From contig NZ_VWNA01000001.1 of assembly GCF_009600605.1 (NCBI RefSeq), positions 310,001 through 374,000 on the forward strand: DNA of 64,000 nucleotides, given 5' to 3'. The notes below the pieces were generated by a model. The model had not been told where the DNA came from and made no database searches. It saw only the letters and a list, made by a program, of their open reading frames with translations. The DNA comes from Segnochrobactrum spirostomi (GTDB lineage: Bacteria; Pseudomonadota; Alphaproteobacteria; Rhizobiales; Segnochrobactraceae). Both the position numbers and the translations under genes were made by a program. Positions 8,254 through 16,422 of this stretch are shown here, piece by piece (position 1 is the stretch's first letter; each line of letters starts with the position of its first letter).

Positions 8254-9898
8254 AGAGCGCCTCCTTGAACGGAGCATGACCGACCCGCCGCAGCGCGGCG
8301 AGGAACGGCTCGTGCGGGCCTTCCCGCTGGGCGATGTAGGTGTCGACGATGGTCTCGATGGCGTCCGGCACGCCTTCCGCGGGGAAGCCGGGGCCGACGA
8401 TCTCGCCGATCGCCGCATCCTCGCCGGGCGCGCCGCCGAGGGTGATCTGATAGAATTCCTCGCCTTTGCGATCGACGCCGAGGATGCCGATGTGGCCGAC
8501 ATGGTGGTGGCCGCAGGCGTTGATGCAGCCCGAGATCTTGATCGAGAGCGGGCCGATCTCCCGCTGCCGGCCGAGATCGGCGAAGCGCTCCGAGATCGCC
8601 TGGGCGATCGGGATCGAGCGGGCGTTGGCGAGCGCGCAATAATCGAGGCCCGGGCAGGCGATGATGTCGCTGAGGAGCCCGGCGTTGGCGGTCGCGAGCC
8701 CGGCCGCGACCAAGCCGGCATAGACCTCCGGCAGATCGTCGAGCGCCACGTGCGGGATGACGAGGTTCTGTTCGTGGCTGACGCGCACCTCGTCGAAGCC
8801 GTAGGTCTCGACGAGATCAGCGACCGCTTCCATCTGCTCGGCGGTCGCGTCGCCCGGAATGCCGCCGATCGGCTTCAGCGAGATCGTCAGAGACGCATAG
8901 CCCGGCACCTTGTGGGGGTGGAGATTCTGCGCCAGGAACACGCCGAGGCTCGGATCGGCCCGCTTCGCCGCCTCCAGCCGCTCGCTCACCGCCGGGCGGG
9001 CGGCGAAGGTCGGCGGGGCGAAATAGGTCTCGATGCGGCGGATTTCCTCGGCCGGGATGGTGAGCACGCCGCCCTTGAGCTGGGCGAACTCCTCCTCGAC
9101 CTGAGCACGCAATTCCTCGGTGCCCGTCTCGTGGACGAGGATCTTGATGCGCGCCTTGTACTTGTTGTCCCGGCGGCCGTAGCGGTTATAGACCCGCACC
9201 ACGGCCTCGAGATAAGCGAGGAGATCGACCTCCGGCACGAAGCTGTTGAGGCACTTCGCGATCATCGGCGTGCGGCCCTGCCCGCCGCCGACCCACACCT
9301 CGTAGCCGAGCCCGCCGGCCTCGTCCTTGACGAGTTGCAGGCCGATATCGTGGACGCGGATCGCCGCCCGGTCGCGGGTCGCGCCCGACACCGCGATCTT
9401 GAACTTGCGCGGCAGGAACAGAAATTCCGGGTGGATCGACGACCATTGCCGGATCACCTCGGCGATCGGGCGCGGATCGGCGATCTCGTCGGCCGCGGCC
9501 CCCGCGAAATGGTCGGCGGTGACGTTGCGGATGCAGTTGCCCGAGGTCTGCAAAGCATGCATCTCGACCTCGGCGAGGAGGCCGAGGATCTCCGGAATGT
9601 CTTCGAGCCGCGGCCAGTTGAACTGCAGGTTCTGCCGGGTCGTGAAGTGGCCGTATCCCTTGTCGAAGCGCCGCGCGATCAGAGCGAGACGGCGGAGCTG
9701 CCGGCTCGACAGGGTGCCGTAGGGGATCGCGATCCGCAGCATGTAGGCGTGGAGCTGCAGATAGACGCCGTTCTGGAGGCGCAGTGGGCGGAACTCGTCC
9801 TCGGTCAGCTCCCCCGACAGGCGGCGCTCGACCTGATCGGCAAATTGCGCGGTGCGGGCGGTCACGAACTCGCGGTCGAACTCGTCGTAGCGGTACAT
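8240..9898 (-). CDS. cysI: Sulfite (nitrite/sulfite) reductase hemoprotein
   Basis: 552-residue sirohaem and 4Fe-4S reductase that takes sulfite to sulfide with six electrons. Two half-domain repeats are visible; the cluster/sirohaem ligands are CPGLDYC and, later, ISGCINACGHHHVGHIG, i.e. C-x5-C and C-x3-C. FTTRQNLQFNW and the HEQNLVIPHV motifs hold the substrate- and sirohaem-binding Arg/Lys region. Start ATG 9898 follows the DUF2849 gene by about 23 bases. The neighbours cysG (sirohaem synthesis) and cysH favour sulfite over nitrite as substrate. The electron donor, probably ferredoxin or an NADPH flavoprotein, is not in the window. Confidence 0.92.
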   Translation of the reverse strand: MYRYDEFDREFVTARTAQFADQVERRLSGELTEDEFRPLRLQNGVYLQLHAYMLRIAIPYGTLSSRQLRRLALIARRFDKGYGHFTTRQNLQFNWPRLEDIPEILGLLAEVEMHALQTSGNCIRNVTADHFAGAAADEIADPRPIAEVIRQWSSIHPEFLFLPRKFKIAVSGATRDRAAIRVHDIGLQLVKDEAGGLGYEVWVGGGQGRTPMIAKCLNSFVPEVDLLAYLEAVVRVYNRYGRRDNKYKARIKILVHETGTEELRAQVEEEFAQLKGGVLTIPAEEIRRIETYFAPPTFAARPAVSERLEAAKRADPSLGVFLAQNLHPHKVPGYASLTISLKPIGGIPGDATAEQMEAVADLVETYGFDEVRVSHEQNLVIPHVALDDLPEVYAGLVAAGLATANAGLLSDIIACPGLDYCALANARSIPIAQAISERFADLGRQREIGPLSIKISGCINACGHHHVGHIGILGVDRKGEEFYQITLGGAPGEDAAIGEIVGPGFPAEGVPDAIETIVDTYIAQREGPHEPFLAALRRVGHAPFKEALYGAR

Positions 9899-9921
9899 GA
9901 TAGGGTGCCTCTCGTCGGGGC

Positions 9922-10302
9922 TCAGGCCACGGCTTCGGGAGCCGGCGCGGGCGCGACGGGTTCGGGGGCGACGACGTCGGTGCGGGCGGTCGGGCCGAAG
10001 GCGCGGATCCATTCGCGCAGCTTCGAGGGAACCGGACCTTCCGCCTCCAGGGTGACGTCGATCGGATAGGGCTCGACCAGGAGCCGCTCGGCGACGCAGC
10101 GCTTGCCGAAGTCGAGCGCGGCTTCGAGGGCAGCGGGATCGGTGAAGACCTCCGCCTCGGCGACGTGCTCGGTCCACCGCTCGCCGGCGGCGAGGAAGAT
10201 GACGAGCCCGTCGGAGAGCCGGTTCGCGGTGACGGCCTGCTTCAGGTCGGCGCCCTTCTTGGCGGCGGCACCGGCTTTGACGGGACGGATCGGCGTGGGC
10301 AT
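9922..10302 (-). CDS. DUF2849 protein of the sulfite reduction operon
   Basis: 126-residue DUF2849 protein. Its core is VTANRLSDGLVIFLAAGERW, followed by DVTLEAEGPVPSKLREWIRAFGPTA. The N-terminus is Lys/Ala rich and the C-terminus ends in a Pro/Ala tail. The domain occurs almost only between cysG and cysI in alphaproteobacteria and is inferred to help sulfite reductase, but its activity is unknown. It starts 11 bases after the cysG stop and ends 23 bases before cysI, so the genes are surely co-transcribed. Confidence 0.88.
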   Translation of the reverse strand: MPTPIRPVKAGAAAKKGADLKQAVTANRLSDGLVIFLAAGERWTEHVAEAEVFTDPAALEAALDFGKRCVAERLLVEPYPIDVTLEAEGPVPSKLREWIRAFGPTARTDVVAPEPVAPAPAPEAVA

Positions 10303-10313
10303 CGGCGAATTCC

Positions 10314-11753
10314 TCAGGCGGCCACGACGCGGCGGGCGCGGACGAGCGGACGGGCGGCGGAGAGATCGGCATGGCCGACCGCCTCGCCGATCACGATGAG
10401 AACGGGCGCGGTCTCCCGCGCGGCGTCGGTGAGCGCGGAAAGGTCCGCGAGCGAACCCGCATAGGCGACCTCGTCGTCGCGGCTCGCGTTTTCGACGGCG
10501 ACAACCGGCGTGGTGCCCGCAAGCCCCGCCTCGATCAACCGGGCGGCGACCTTGGCGGCGACGGAGCGACCCATATAGACGGCGACTGTGGCACCGGCGA
10601 GAACGACGCCCGCCCAACCGGGCAGCGTCTCGCCGTCGCGGTCGTGGCCGGTCGCGAACACCAGGCTCGACGCCACGCCCCGCAGCGTCAGCGGCAGGCC
10701 GATCGAGGCGGCGGCGGCGACCGCGGCGGTGATGCCCGGCACCACCTCGAAGGCGATGCCGGCGGCCTTCAGCGCCGCCATCTCTTCCCCGGCGCGGCCG
10801 AACACCAAGGGATCGCCGGCCTTGAGGCGGACGACGCGGCGCCCGGCGCCGGCGAGCGAGACGAGAAGATCGTTGATCTCGGCCTGGGTCGCCGAATGGC
10901 AGCCCTTGGCCTTGCCGACGGAGATGCGCTCGGCATCGCGGCGGCCCATGGCGACCACGGCATCCGGCACCAGCCGGTCATGCACAATGACGTCCGCCTC
11001 TTGCAGGAGCCGCTGCGCGCGCAACGTGAGCAGATCGACTGCGCCGGGGCCGGCGCCGACGAGCCACACGAAACCGGGCTCGTTGGAGCCACCGTTCAGA
11101 AGCCGCGCCGCCTCGGCGCGCGCCTCGTCGAGACGGCCGGCATAGACGCGGTCCGCCACGGCGCCGGAGAAGAAGCGCGCCCAGAACCGGCGCTTCTCGT
11201 CCGACGAGGTCAGGACGCGGGCGGTGGTCGCGCGGAACTGGTCGGCGAGCCGGGCGAGCGCGCCGAGCTGGGTCGGCAACATCGCCTCGATGCGGGCACG
11301 GATGTGGCGCGCGAGCACCGGGCCGGTGCCGGTCGAGGAGATCGCGACCGCGATCGGCGCACGGTTCACCAGGGCCGGCACGATGAAATCGCAGAGCTCG
11401 GGGCGGTCGACCGCATTGACCGGCACGCCTGCGGCGCGCGCCATCGCCACCGCGGCGGCGGCTTCGTCGTCGTCTTCCAGGGCGACGAAGACGAGGGCGG
11501 CGCCGTCGAGGTCGGCAGCCGTCGCAGCGCGGTGGCGCACCTCGCCACCGAGACGCGACACGGCCTCTTCGACCTCCGCCTCGACCTCGGACGCGATCAC
11601 GACGATCCGCGCCTCGGTCTCGCCGAGCAGCCGAACTTTGGCGAGCGCCTCGTCGTCCCCGCCGATCACGACGACGGGACGGCCTGCCACCTTGTGGAAG
11701 GCCGGAAAGACGGTCAGGCGCTCGGGCGTCCGGCCCGTTGCGATATCGCTCAT
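10314..11753 (-). CDS. cysG: Siroheme synthase: precorrin-2 dehydrogenase/ferrochelatase fused to uroporphyrinogen-III methyltransferase
   Basis: 479-residue bifunctional CysG, close to the ~460 of E. coli. Residues 1-200 are the NAD-binding dehydrogenase/chelatase half (VVVIGGDDEALAKVRLLGE, then ISSTGTGPVLARHIRARIE). From about 215 comes the SAM uroporphyrinogen methyltransferase with VWLVGAGPGAVDLLTLRAQR, VRLKAGDPLVFGRAGEE, VVPGITAAVAAAA and ATVAVYMG. It makes the sirohaem needed by CysI, its operon partner. ATG 11753 was chosen because GAGGCGAG precedes it and the dehydrogenase domain begins about 15 residues later; longer upstream extensions lack homology. Confidence 0.93.
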   Translation of the reverse strand: MSDIATGRTPERLTVFPAFHKVAGRPVVVIGGDDEALAKVRLLGETEARIVVIASEVEAEVEEAVSRLGGEVRHRAATAADLDGAALVFVALEDDDEAAAAVAMARAAGVPVNAVDRPELCDFIVPALVNRAPIAVAISSTGTGPVLARHIRARIEAMLPTQLGALARLADQFRATTARVLTSSDEKRRFWARFFSGAVADRVYAGRLDEARAEAARLLNGGSNEPGFVWLVGAGPGAVDLLTLRAQRLLQEADVIVHDRLVPDAVVAMGRRDAERISVGKAKGCHSATQAEINDLLVSLAGAGRRVVRLKAGDPLVFGRAGEEMAALKAAGIAFEVVPGITAAVAAAASIGLPLTLRGVASSLVFATGHDRDGETLPGWAGVVLAGATVAVYMGRSVAAKVAARLIEAGLAGTTPVVAVENASRDDEVAYAGSLADLSALTDAARETAPVLIVIGEAVGHADLSAARPLVRARRVVAA

Positions 11754-12244
11754 CTCGCCTCGCGGGGAGTTCGGGGCGCACGCGCCCCACGGTCTGAATG
11801 AGAGATAGAGGAACGGCCGCGCTTTTTCGGGGCATGCCGTTCCATGGCGCGCCCCTTCTGCCGGAAAAGAATTCCTCCAGAAAGGCCAAAAGACGGATGA
11901 GATGGCCCACATCGCGCTCGCGGGCCGTGAAGGGCGATCCGACGGCAAAAAAACGCGAAAGACTCGGATAAGTCTATAATTTCAATAGCCTATTTTGCGA
12001 TGGGCGCCGACGGTCCCGGTGGCCATCCGGAACGCGGGGTGCGCCGGATCCGAGAGGGACCAGTCAGACAGGGCATAGGGGATCAATGGCGCACGGACGG
12101 CGTGCCGTGCTCGGCGCGCATCTCGCGGCCAAGCGCTGGCGGGTTCGTTCTGGCGGGATCGCGCGGAGCGTGCGAGATGTCCCCACACCCCCGAACGTCC
12201 TGCGCAATCGGGAGGGACCCCCCTTTGATCGCCCCGGCTTCCCG
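11754..12244. other. 491-base intergenic region, divergent promoter area
   Basis: Separates the minus-strand cys operon from a plus-strand glutamine-synthetase-like gene. It contains an AT-rich stretch at about 11945-12000, unusual in this GC-rich window, with a LysR-type inverted repeat at 11974-11988. An in-frame extension of the downstream gene reaches back to 12086 but lacks family similarity. No RNA gene or small coding region was convincing. Confidence 0.6.
11974..11988. promoter_or_regulatory. Candidate LysR-type operator upstream of the cys operon
   Basis: CTATAATTTCAATAG is an inverted repeat CTAT-N7-ATAG with the T-N11-A pattern of LysR-family binding sites. It sits in the only AT-rich stretch of the cysG upstream region, about 220 bases before the cysG start. 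A CysB-like regulator of sulfur genes is the natural candidate, but none is encoded nearby. Confidence 0.35.
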
Positions 12245-13633
12245 ATGACCCTCCGCGCCCTCGCCGCCCGCCGCCGCCCCGACCTCGCCGCCGCCGAGGA
12301 GAGGATGCGCGCCGCCGGGGCGTCGCTCCTCGAGACCCATTTCGTCGATCTCGCCGGCACGCTCCGCACCAAGACCGGCCGCCTCCGGTTCGATCCGGAC
12401 GGCGAGGCCTTCAATCCGATGCTGCTCGCGACCGCCCGCGGCGAAGGCGAGCCGAACGAGGAGCCGCTGTTCCCCTCGCCGTTCGCGGGCGTCGAGACGG
12501 GCTTCGCCAACGCCCTCGCCCTCGCCGACCCGGCGACGGTCCGCCACCATAAATGGGCGCCGGAGACGGCCTCCGTCTTCGTCGACCTCTTCCTCGCCGA
12601 CGGCGCCCCGTCGCCGCTCGACGTCAGGGCACCGCTCAAGCGGCAGGAGGAGCGCGCGCTCCGCCTCGGCTTCGAGCCGCGCTTCGCCGTCGAGCTCGAG
12701 TTCGGCCTGTTCGAGGCGGACCCCGTCCTGATGAAGACCGGCCGCTTCGGCGAGCTGACGCCGTGGGGCGCGTCGCCGGCGAACTACGATGCCGCTCGGG
12801 CGCCCGGCCAAGCGACGTTCGTCGCCCGCCTCGCCGAGCGCCTGAGCGCCCTCGGCATCGGCATGGCCTCGTTCGTCTCGGAATATGGCCGCGGGCTCTA
12901 CGAGATCGCGCTCACGCCGAAGACGCCGCTCGAGGCCGCCGACGATCTCGCCCGCACGAAGCTCGTGTTGCGGGCGCTCGCCGCCGAGCACGGCCTCGTC
13001 GCGACCTTCATGGCCCGCGTCCGTCCGCCGGGCCGGGAAAGCGGCTGCGGCGCCCACATCCACCAGAGCCTGTGGCGCGACGGCGCCAACGTCTTCGCCG
13101 CGGAGGGCGCGCTGTCGCCCCTCGCCCTGTCGTTCGCCGCCGGGCAAGTCGCGACCCTCGCCGAGACGCACCTCCTGTTCCGGCCGACGATGAACTCCTA
13201 CCGCCGTCTCGACCTCGAGGCCTGGTCGCCGGAGACCGCGAGCTTCGGCGTCGAGAACCGCATGGCGGCGATCCGTGGCATTCCCGGTGCCGCGGCCCAC
13301 CATGCCCGGCTCGAACACCGCGCCGCCGGCGCCGACGCCAACCTCCACCTCGTCCTGACGGCGCTCCTCGCCGCCGGCCTCGACGGCATCGAGGCTGACC
13401 TTCCGCCGCCCCCGCCGGCCTCCGGCCTGCCGCGCGGGGCCGACTTTCCGCCCCTCTCCCGCACGCTCGCGGCCTCGATCGAGGCCTTCGCAGGCTCCGC
13501 CTTCGCCGAGCGCGTGTTCGGCGCCGATCTCACCCGGCATTATGCCGACGCCGCGCGGTTCGAGTCGGACGCGTTCGAGCGCTGGCTCGCCAGCCACATC
13601 ACCGACTTCGAGTGGCGGCGCTATTTCCTCTGA
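12245..13633 (+). CDS. Glutamine synthetase family protein (second paralog)
   Basis: 462-residue glutamine-synthetase-like ligase, only distantly similar to the copies at 1922 and 18063. Metal and nucleotide elements are visible: FAVELEFGLF with the metal glutamates, SEYGRGLYEIAL, ESGCGAHIHQSLW with the catalytic His, SYRRLDLEAWSPE, and EHRAAGADANLHLVLTALLAAG near the glutamate site. It is therefore probably active, but whether the acceptor is ammonia or an amine is unknown. No adenylylation tail is present. The ATG at 12245 was chosen because the family homology starts within ten residues of it; the Shine-Dalgarno signal is weak and a GGAGGG lies further up. A VOC gene follows 12 bases downstream. 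Confidence 0.75.
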   Translation: MTLRALAARRRPDLAAAEERMRAAGASLLETHFVDLAGTLRTKTGRLRFDPDGEAFNPMLLATARGEGEPNEEPLFPSPFAGVETGFANALALADPATVRHHKWAPETASVFVDLFLADGAPSPLDVRAPLKRQEERALRLGFEPRFAVELEFGLFEADPVLMKTGRFGELTPWGASPANYDAARAPGQATFVARLAERLSALGIGMASFVSEYGRGLYEIALTPKTPLEAADDLARTKLVLRALAAEHGLVATFMARVRPPGRESGCGAHIHQSLWRDGANVFAAEGALSPLALSFAAGQVATLAETHLLFRPTMNSYRRLDLEAWSPETASFGVENRMAAIRGIPGAAAHHARLEHRAAGADANLHLVLTALLAAGLDGIEADLPPPPPASGLPRGADFPPLSRTLAASIEAFAGSAFAERVFGADLTRHYADAARFESDAFERWLASHITDFEWRRYFL

Positions 13634-13645
13634 GGGTTGGCGACC

Positions 13646-14056
13646 ATGGCACCGTCGATCTTCATGACCACCCTCGTCGTCCGCGATTACGACGAGGCGA
13701 TCGCCTTCTATGTCGGCGCGCTCGGCTTCGATCTGAAGACCGACACCGCCTTATCGCCGGAGAAGCGCTGGGTCGTGGTGGCACCGAAAGGCGGTGCGGG
13801 CGGCGCGCTCCTCCTCGCCAAGGCCGACGGCCCGGCACAAGAGGCCGCGATCGGCGCGCAGGCCGGCGGCCGCGTCTTCCTGTTCCTGGCGACCGACGAC
13901 TTCCGGCGCGATTACGAAGCGTTCCGCGCCCGCGGCGTCCGCTTCGTCGAGGCACCGCGGCAGGAGTCCTACGGCACCGTCGCCGTGTTCGAGGATCTCT
14001 ACGGCAACCGCTGGGACCTCATCGAGCACGCCGCGGCTCAGGACGGTGCGGGCTGA
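13646..14056 (+). CDS. VOC superfamily protein (glyoxalase/bleomycin-resistance fold)
   Basis: 136-residue single-module VOC protein. It opens with a beta strand, SIFMTTLVVRDYDEAIAFYV, and shows the typical GALGFDLKTD helix-strand turn, a central GGRVFLFLATDDF strand and YGTVAVFEDLYGNRWDLIEH at the end, where the Glu could be a metal ligand. Substrate unknown; the family includes lyases, dioxygenases and resistance proteins. ATG 13646 has GAGG upstream; TTG 13637 is an alternative. It is close behind the ligase at 12245 and probably shares its transcript. Confidence 0.85.
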   Translation: MAPSIFMTTLVVRDYDEAIAFYVGALGFDLKTDTALSPEKRWVVVAPKGGAGGALLLAKADGPAQEAAIGAQAGGRVFLFLATDDFRRDYEAFRARGVRFVEAPRQESYGTVAVFEDLYGNRWDLIEHAAAQDGAG

Positions 14057-14153
14057 CGCGCGCCGTTTCACGGTGGCCCCGTCTCGATCTGTCCCCCGGT
14101 CGGGCGCTCTGATAATCTCGGCATTCCTCAGCCGAGGCCGCACGGAGATTGCC

Positions 14154-14420
14154 ATGCGCAGCACGCAGCAGTTCAGCGTGACGCTGCCCGACGAGATGGC
14201 GCAGATGGTCAAGGACAAGGTCCGCTCGGGCGAATATGCGAGCGAGAGCGAGGTGATCCGGGAGGGTCTGCGCGCCCTGCAGGCGCAGGAGCGCGCCCTC
14301 GACGATTGGCTGAGGACGGAAGTTGGAGCGGCCTATGACGAACTCCGGGCCGATCCTTCGATCGGACGGACGCCCGAACAGGTCCTCGCCGCGCTCCGGG
14401 CTGAAAGTGAGCGCCGGTAA
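14154..14420 (+). CDS. ParD-like ribbon-helix-helix antitoxin
   Basis: 88-residue type II antitoxin of the ParD/CC2985 family. The N-terminal ribbon-helix-helix, TQQFSVTLPDEMAQMVKDKV followed by YASESEVIREGLRAL, binds operator DNA, and the acidic/Arg-rich C-terminal half should wrap the toxin. GGAG lies a few bases before the ATG. The cognate ParE expected to overlap its 3' end survives only as the C-terminal fragment described next, so this antitoxin may now be unpaired. Confidence 0.85.
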   Translation: MRSTQQFSVTLPDEMAQMVKDKVRSGEYASESEVIREGLRALQAQERALDDWLRTEVGAAYDELRADPSIGRTPEQVLAALRAESERR

Positions 14421-14562
14421 AATCCGTCCGGGTCTGCGCACCGTAGGATATGGGCGTCGCGTGACCATCGCCTTTGACGTGGCGCCCGACGCGGTCAATA
14501 TTCTCGGCCTCTATTATGGCGGTCGAGATTACGAATCCGATTTGCGATTCGAAGACGCTTGA
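14407..14562 (+). pseudogene. Truncated ParE toxin remnant
   Basis: About 50 codons overlapping the antitoxin end in another frame. The segment IRPGLRTVGYGRRVTIAFDV, then VNILGLYYGGRDYESDL, matches the last half of ParE/RelE-superfamily toxins (the RPGLR strand and the final YGGxDYE). The N-terminal helices, about 45 residues, are missing, as this region is occupied by the antitoxin gene. It is very likely inactive. Confidence 0.65.
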
Positions 14563-14600
14563 CCCCTCCCCCGCATTCCCGTTTTCCCAAGGAGCCCGCC

Positions 14601-15326
14601 TTGAAGCCTCTCGTCGTTCTCCAGTGCGAAGTCGTCGAGCGCACCGTGCCGGAATGGTATTCGAGCTGCGGGGAAATGAGCCACGCCATCGCCGAAGGCA
14701 TCGGGCTCCAGGACCGGGAGACGCTGATGGTGCCGGTGTGCGATGGCGTTGCGCCGCCGCCGCCGGAAGAGGTCTCGGCGATCGCCCTCACCGGTGCCGC
14801 CGTGATGGTCGGCGACGGGCTCCCCTGGATCCACGAGACCTCGGATTATGTCCGCCGCGCCATCGCCGCCGGCGTGCCGGTGCTCGGGGTCTGCTTCGGA
14901 CACCAATTGCTCGCCCACGCACTGGGCGGGACGGTCGGTCCGATCGACGGCGCACCGGAATACGGCACCGCGACGATCGGCGTGACGGAACACGGGCGCG
15001 ATGACCCGCTGTTCGCGGCGGCGCCCGAAACCTTCGCCGCCCAGGCCGCCCATTATCAGGGGGTGCTGACGCCGCCGGCCGACGCGGTCGTGCTCGCCCG
15101 CAACGAGAAGGGCATCCAGGCCCTGCGCTATGCGCCGCGGGCGTGGGGGCTGCAATTCCACCCCGAGTTCACCGCCGAAGGCACCGCACTCACCCTCGCC
15201 TTGGTGCGCGAGCCGCTGGAGGCAGCCGGGCTCGACGTCGATGCCGCCCTCGCTGGGGTCAGCCCCTCTCCCGAGGCGGCCGCCGTCCTCGCCGCCTTCG
15301 GCGCCGTGGTCCGCAGCGCCGACTGA
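14601..15326 (+). CDS. Class I glutamine amidotransferase-like protein
   Basis: 241-residue stand-alone class I amidotransferase domain (GMP-synthase-like, COG0518). The nucleophile is in the elbow VLGVCFGHQLLAHALGG, and the His and Glu of the triad are in WGLQFHPEFTAEG. Members near gamma-glutamyl ligases often act as gamma-glutamyl hydrolases (compare PuuD), so here it may release amine products. A TTG start at 14601 was chosen because AAGGAG lies six bases upstream; the frame upstream of it has no homology. It may belong with the ligase at 12245, from which the broken toxin-antitoxin locus now separates it. Confidence 0.8.
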   Translation: MKPLVVLQCEVVERTVPEWYSSCGEMSHAIAEGIGLQDRETLMVPVCDGVAPPPPEEVSAIALTGAAVMVGDGLPWIHETSDYVRRAIAAGVPVLGVCFGHQLLAHALGGTVGPIDGAPEYGTATIGVTEHGRDDPLFAAAPETFAAQAAHYQGVLTPPADAVVLARNEKGIQALRYAPRAWGLQFHPEFTAEGTALTLALVREPLEAAGLDVDAALAGVSPSPEAAAVLAAFGAVVRSAD

Positions 15327-15343
15327 GCGGCGGTCCGCGGCCC

Positions 15344-16258
15344 TCAAGGCCCACCGAGCAGCTTCGAGCGGAGATTTTCGAGGCGGCCGAGGCGGTCGGC
15401 GGTGCCGCCGCCCTCGAGCTCGGTCACCCGCGCGATCAGAGCCTCGGTCAGCCCGAACAGCGCGAGCGAGGAATCCCAGGCCCCCGCCCCTTCGACGGGG
15501 GCGACGAAGACGTATCGCGCCGACCGGGCCGCCGGCGCCGAGCGGCTGTCGGTGAACAGGATGACGGTCGCGCCCTGCTCGGCCGCCGCTTCGGCGAGCC
15601 GCGTCGCGTCGCGCTGATAGCGGCGGATGTCGTAGATGACGGCGACGGTGCGGCGGTCGAAATCGAGCAGGCGGTCCGGCCACGTCGCCGTCAGCGAACC
15701 GATCTCCTCGGCCTTGCCGCGCACGATCTGAAGATGGCGGACGAGATAGCGCGCGATCGGCTGGGTGAAGCGGCCGCCGGCCGCGAAGACGCTCGACCGC
15801 TTGTCGGCGAGCAGCGCCGCCGCCGCTTCGAAATCGGCCCGAACAACCCGCTCGAAGGCGTCGGCCAGGTTGGCGGCGAGATGCGCGCCGAACGCGCCGA
15901 GCCAGTCGCCGCCCTCCGCCGGCCGGTGCGCCACCCAGCGCCCGAGCGGCGAGGCGTGCTCCGACAGGAGTTCGGCGCGCAGTTGATCCTGGAACTCCCG
16001 GTAGCCGGCGAAGCCGAGCTTGGCGACGAGGCGCAACACCGTCTGCGGGCTGACGCCGGCGGATGTGGCGAATCGCGGCAGCGGATCGAGACCGGCGACG
16101 GGATAATGATCCCGCAGATAAAGACCGACGCGGCGCTCCCGAGGGGTCAGGTCCTCGAGCGCACGGGCGAGACGTGCCTGCACGTTGGAATCGTCTTCCT
16201 GCCGGGTGTGGCCGGCCGGTTTCTCCGCGGCATTTTTTACCTTTCTGACCGCCGGCAT
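15344..16258 (-). CDS. MurR/RpiR family transcriptional regulator
   Basis: 304-residue RpiR-type regulator. The N-terminal helix-turn-helix includes LTPRERRVGLYLRDHYPVAG and ATSAGVSPQTVLRLVAKLGF; the C-terminal SIS domain, from about residue 135, has VFAAGGRFTQPIARYLVRHL and VILFTDSRSAPAA, the phosphosugar-binding type fold. It reads away from the permease operon starting at 16423 and is the obvious candidate to control it. ATG 16258 is supported by GGAAAG upstream; an in-frame ATG at 16327 would add a low-complexity leader and cover the promoter region. The effector is unknown. Confidence 0.85.
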   Translation of the reverse strand: MPAVRKVKNAAEKPAGHTRQEDDSNVQARLARALEDLTPRERRVGLYLRDHYPVAGLDPLPRFATSAGVSPQTVLRLVAKLGFAGYREFQDQLRAELLSEHASPLGRWVAHRPAEGGDWLGAFGAHLAANLADAFERVVRADFEAAAALLADKRSSVFAAGGRFTQPIARYLVRHLQIVRGKAEEIGSLTATWPDRLLDFDRRTVAVIYDIRRYQRDATRLAEAAAEQGATVILFTDSRSAPAARSARYVFVAPVEGAGAWDSSLALFGLTEALIARVTELEGGGTADRLGRLENLRSKLLGGP

Positions 16259-16270
16259 TTTCTTTCCAGA

Positions 16271-16305
16271 TTGACATAACGAAGCGGTGTTGGAACGATT
16301 ATTCC
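16271..16305 (+). promoter_or_regulatory. Candidate promoter/operator between rpiR-like gene and permease operon
   Basis: A consensus -35 box TTGACA (16271-16276) is followed by an inverted repeat GGAA-N6-TTCC (16292-16305) where the -10 region would be. The spacing suggests a repressor site overlaying the operon promoter. No strong -10 hexamer is present (GATTAT at 16297-16302 is the best), so this is tentative. Confidence 0.35.
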
Positions 16306-16422
16306 GCGGACGCGCAGGGCTTTGCAAGGGGATCGGCGGCGGGCGCTTACGGCCGATAAGGGGAACGGGCCGAGGCCAGCCTTTCGAGACACGCCGGAGC
16401 GATCCGAAGGGAGATTGACCAC

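Noticed and set aside
7793-10069. 758-codon plus-strand frame opposite cysI and cysH
   Set aside because: Antisense shadow; cysI and cysH motifs leave no doubt about the coding strand.
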